Origin: Thermoactinomyces sp. DSM 45891
GTDB taxonomy: Bacteria > Bacillota > Bacilli > Thermoactinomycetales > Thermoactinomycetaceae
DNA length: 64,000 bases
Assembly (NCBI RefSeq): GCF_900119485.1
Contig: NZ_FPJZ01000001.1
Coordinates: 1 to 64,000 of the forward strand
Reading direction: 5' to 3'
Part shown: one piece after another, positions 62,331-64,000 of the stretch
Layout: every line of letters begins with the position of its first letter
Position numbering within the stretch: position 1 is the first letter of the stretch
The notes under the pieces: generated by a model
Database searches by the model: none
Told to the model about the DNA's origin: nothing
The model's input: the letters and a program-made list of their open reading frames with translations, nothing else
Translations under genes and position numbers: made by a program

Positions 62331-62375
62331 AAAGAAAGCTAAAACCCTAGAAATATCAAGGTTTTAGCTTTCTTT
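62331..62375. terminator. 16-bp perfect hairpin terminator
   Basis: AAAGAAAGCTAAAACC/GGTTTTAGCTTTCTTT with a 13-nt loop. It probably served the lost sulfatase 3' end and serves the TM2 gene from the other side. Confidence 0.75.
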
Positions 62376-62425
62376 GTTATTTTCCAACAATCATTGAAAC
62401 AGTACGATATGTATTTTTTCTTTTA

Positions 62426-62644
62426 TTAGATACCGTGAGACTTAGTATAAGCAAGTCGGTAATTATAATTATCGACTTGGCGTCCAAGTGTAAATAAATC
62501 ATAAATCCATCCGAAGCCGAACAAGCCAAACGTTAATAGAAATAAAATCCCAGTTCCTACTTTCCCTAAATAAAAGCGATGAAGCCCAATAAATCCTCCT
62601 ATAAAAATAAGTAGAATATATGCAATAGCCTTATCTTTTCTCAT
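62426..62644 (-). CDS. TM2-domain small membrane protein
   Basis: 72 aa from ATG 62644, chosen because AAGGAG lies 11 bp upstream; the ATG 12 bp earlier abuts that site. KAIAYILLIFIGGFIGLHRFYLGKVGTGILFLLTFGLFGFGWIYDLFTL is the classic TM2 domain: two helices linked by the HRFYLG motif. Function of bacterial TM2 proteins is poorly known. It stands alone. Confidence 0.88.
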   Translation of the reverse strand: MRKDKAIAYILLIFIGGFIGLHRFYLGKVGTGILFLLTFGLFGFGWIYDLFTLGRQVDNYNYRLAYTKSHGI

Positions 62645-62756
62645 TCTAGTAGACATCTCCTTGAATATTTTAAAATATATATTCCCTTCTACAAATACTC
62701 CAAACATGTAACCAACATATGTCAGTCGGATCTGTTTCAAATTATTATATACGCAC

Positions 62757-62903
62757 TTAGGGGCAAATGGCCCCAAAATCGGTCTTCACTCCTTCTACCC
62801 CTACAAAGCCGTCAGATAGGGTCGAATCTTTAAAGCCTAAAGCATCTTTAAAATATTGTTTGAATGATCTCCCACGAAGCATTTGTTCTAGCGTACCTTC
62901 CAT
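62757..62903 (-). CDS. Short ORF of unknown function (48 aa)
   Basis: ATG 62903 preceded by GGAAGTG at about 7 bp. The product starts MEGTLEQMLRGRSFKQYFKD and ends GVKTDFGAICP. No family recognised, no membrane segment. Reading runs open upstream for a dozen codons, so it could also be the 3' end of a decayed gene. Weak call. Confidence 0.3.
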   Translation of the reverse strand: MEGTLEQMLRGRSFKQYFKDALGFKDSTLSDGFVGVEGVKTDFGAICP

Positions 62904-62935
62904 TTTGTTGTCACTTCCAATTTCCCTAGATAAAC

Positions 62936-62969
62936 AAGCACCAAAGGAAGTTTTATCCCTTTGGTGCTT
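62936..62969. terminator. Hairpin between small ORFs
   Basis: Arms AAGCACCAAAGG/CCTTTGGTGCTT, 10-nt loop. Confidence 0.6.
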
Positions 62970-63121
62970 TGGCTTGGTATAAATTTGCTACCAATGAACG
63001 ATATATACTCGTTAAAAACAAGAAAATTAATTTGTTAATTGCCAATAAGCGGAGGAAGTTTTGGGAGTAATGAGTATGATGAACTGAGAAAGATAGCGAC
63101 ATGAAAGGGAGTGAACAAGTT

Positions 63122-63268
63122 ATGAATGGCATATATGAAATGATTGCTAAAATTTCTGAAAACCAAAAAACTATTGCCCAAGGTATGAGAGAAATGGTCA
63201 TTGCTGCTGCTAATACTGGAAGAATGGAACAAGAAGCAAGGAATCTTCTGTTAAAGCAACAAAAATAA
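63122..63268 (+). CDS. Small helical ORF (48 aa)
   Basis: ATG 63122 with AAAGGGAGTG 8 bp upstream. MNGIYEMIAKISENQKTIAQ... is an amphipathic helix rich in Gln, Glu and Arg, ending LLLKQQK, with no membrane segment. It is followed at once by a 17-bp perfect terminator, which with the good ribosome site argues that it is expressed. Family unknown. Confidence 0.5.
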   Translation: MNGIYEMIAKISENQKTIAQGMREMVIAAANTGRMEQEARNLLLKQQK

Positions 63269-63278
63269 TGATTTGTTT

Positions 63279-63341
63279 AAAATAGTAGGCGAACCAATTT
63301 CACACTTAGCGTAGTGAAAAATCGGGTTCGCCTACTATTTT
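63279..63341 (+). terminator. Terminator of the 48-aa gene (repeat family)
   Basis: Perfect 17-bp arms AAAATAGTAGGCGAACC/GGTTCGCCTACTATTTT. The inner part CACACTTAGCGTAGTGAAAAATCGG matches the hairpin at 25227-25271. Confidence 0.8.
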
Positions 63342-63417
63342 AATCCTGAGCGCATGAAATCCGCGTTTTTCTGTCAGGATTCCTTTTAGGTTATTTTTGT
63401 TTGTATAACAAACTTGT

Positions 63418-63627
63418 TTATTGTTTACTTATCGTTTTTTGTTGCTTATCTTGTTCATTATTTAACTTCGATTCATTAGACCACTTTAACTGTATAATTA
63501 GTTGCTTAATCTCTTCCAGCCTTTTCTGTCGCTCTTCTTCTGTTATCTTGGGCGCTACTATGTGAATCGTCGTATTCCCTATATGATAGGTTGCATCTGG
63601 ACAAAAATCCTCTTCCAATGTCATCAC
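63418..63627 (-). CDS. Small hypothetical protein (about 67-69 aa)
   Basis: Start at GTG 63627, ATG 63624 or TTG 63618; AGAGG fits the TTG best. MTLEEDFCPDATYHIGNTTIHIVAPKITEEERQKRLEEIKQLI: a short beta hairpin then a charged helix, a pattern I associate with small mobile-element or conjugation-linked proteins of Bacillales (HI-APxITEEE). The tail is Asn/Gln/Lys-rich. Function unknown; the IS3 remnant next door supports a mobile origin. Confidence 0.5.
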   Translation of the reverse strand: MMTLEEDFCPDATYHIGNTTIHIVAPKITEEERQKRLEEIKQLIIQLKWSNESKLNNEQDKQQKTISKQ

Positions 63628-63808
63628 CTCTGTTCAAGGTATGCAGGAGCTGAGGATTTTTGACATGTATTTATTCTTTTAATATTTGTAAGAATGCAAT
63701 ATACAAATAGATAACCATCAACTTTTTCAGGTTAATAGCAAACACATACAAACCCCCTGTGATAGCAGATCTCATCGGAGATAGCTAATCGCAAGGGGGT
63801 TTCACATT

Positions 63809-64000
63809 AACTTTTGAGAGTGCTTTTTTCACTTTTTTCTTCAAAGGGGCATCCTGATGCACTCATGCTTTGTATAATCCCGTTCTTCGAACAGAATTCA
63901 GTAAAGGATTTCGAAGTGAACTGAACACCTTGATCACTATGCAAAACCAATCCTTTTTTAGGTGAACATTTGTGGAGGGCCATTTGGAGTGTCTCAATGG
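63809..64000 (-). pseudogene. IS3-family transposase (OrfB), 3' part, disrupted
   Basis: The frame entering from the window edge reads LHSDQGVQFTSKSFTEFC and NGIIQSMSASGCP, the second-Asp block of IS3/IS150-type DDE integrase cores. After GCP it departs from the family (normally YDNAPIESFF), reading FEEKSEKSTLKS and a stop. The catalytic Glu region is therefore lost, by frameshift or deletion. An imperfect hairpin with CCCCC/GGGGG arms lies at about 63750-63802. Confidence 0.75.

Noticed and set aside
62953..63232. Two minus-strand ORFs antisense to the 48-aa ORF
   Set aside because: The + strand ORF has a good ribosome site and terminator; the antisense ORFs have neither.

Overview
The window looks like the chromosome of a low-GC, endospore-forming Bacillales bacterium. 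Bacillus-type gene sets (lexA, yneB/ynzC, yoaS-yozG-yoaT, ywcB-ywcA, ykuE, csoR, DUF441), strong AGGAGG-type ribosome sites, frequent GTG/TTG starts and secreted Bacillus-type proteases support this. Several features would suit the Thermoactinomycetaceae, but I cannot fix genus or species from the sequence. I saw no rRNA, tRNA, CRISPR array or complete insertion sequence.

Region by region. 1-6.2 kb: an amidohydrolase cut by the window edge, a secreted M9 collagenase, lexA with its SOS box, a Xer-type tyrosine recombinase, an ABC-2 permease remnant and a first tRNA-uridine hydroxylase (trhO). 6.3-13 kb: a surface-polysaccharide block (two related glycosyltransferases, one fused to a DNRLRE-like domain, a pyruvyltransferase, a GT2 enzyme, UDP-GlcNAc 2-epimerase and two Sm-like small proteins). 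13-25 kb: a secretion-rich block with a Cyt-type cytolytic delta-endotoxin homologue, a lipoprotein esterase, two tandem immune-inhibitor-A metalloproteases, a second trhO, an FAD oxidoreductase and a Vpr-like subtilase. 25-49 kb: mostly housekeeping genes (beta-helix protein, 5'-nucleotidase, acetate-type symporter, yoaS-yozG-yoaT, csoR, alcohol dehydrogenase, purine/pyrimidine permease, Tat-exported phosphoesterase, iolW-like dehydrogenase, CwlD-like amidase, a two-component operon flanked by two small membrane or exported proteins, M42 peptidase, yneB, ynzC). 49.8-55.2 kb: two converging operons that appear to make a CDP-linked, C-methylated 6-deoxysugar and transfer it. 55.3-60 kb: a compact five-gene operon (two ThiF/E1-like adenylating enzymes, a DUF441 membrane protein, a lipoprotein alpha/beta hydrolase and a homocitrate-synthase-like/cupin fusion) that I cannot match to a known pathway. 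60.1-64 kb: a CgeB-like and a GT2 glycosyltransferase, then a decayed zone with a truncated sulfatase, tiny ORFs and an IS3-family transposase remnant.

Functionally, collagenase, two InhA proteases, subtilase and Cyt homologue together suggest a proteolytic, possibly animal- or insect-associated exoproteome. The glycosyltransferase blocks suggest elaborate cell or spore surface glycans. Nearly every convergent junction carries a long, almost perfect hairpin terminator, often overlapping a stop codon. The best candidates for undescribed biology are the five-gene ThiF/homocitrate-synthase-like operon, the Cyt homologue and the CDP-sugar C-methylation cluster.
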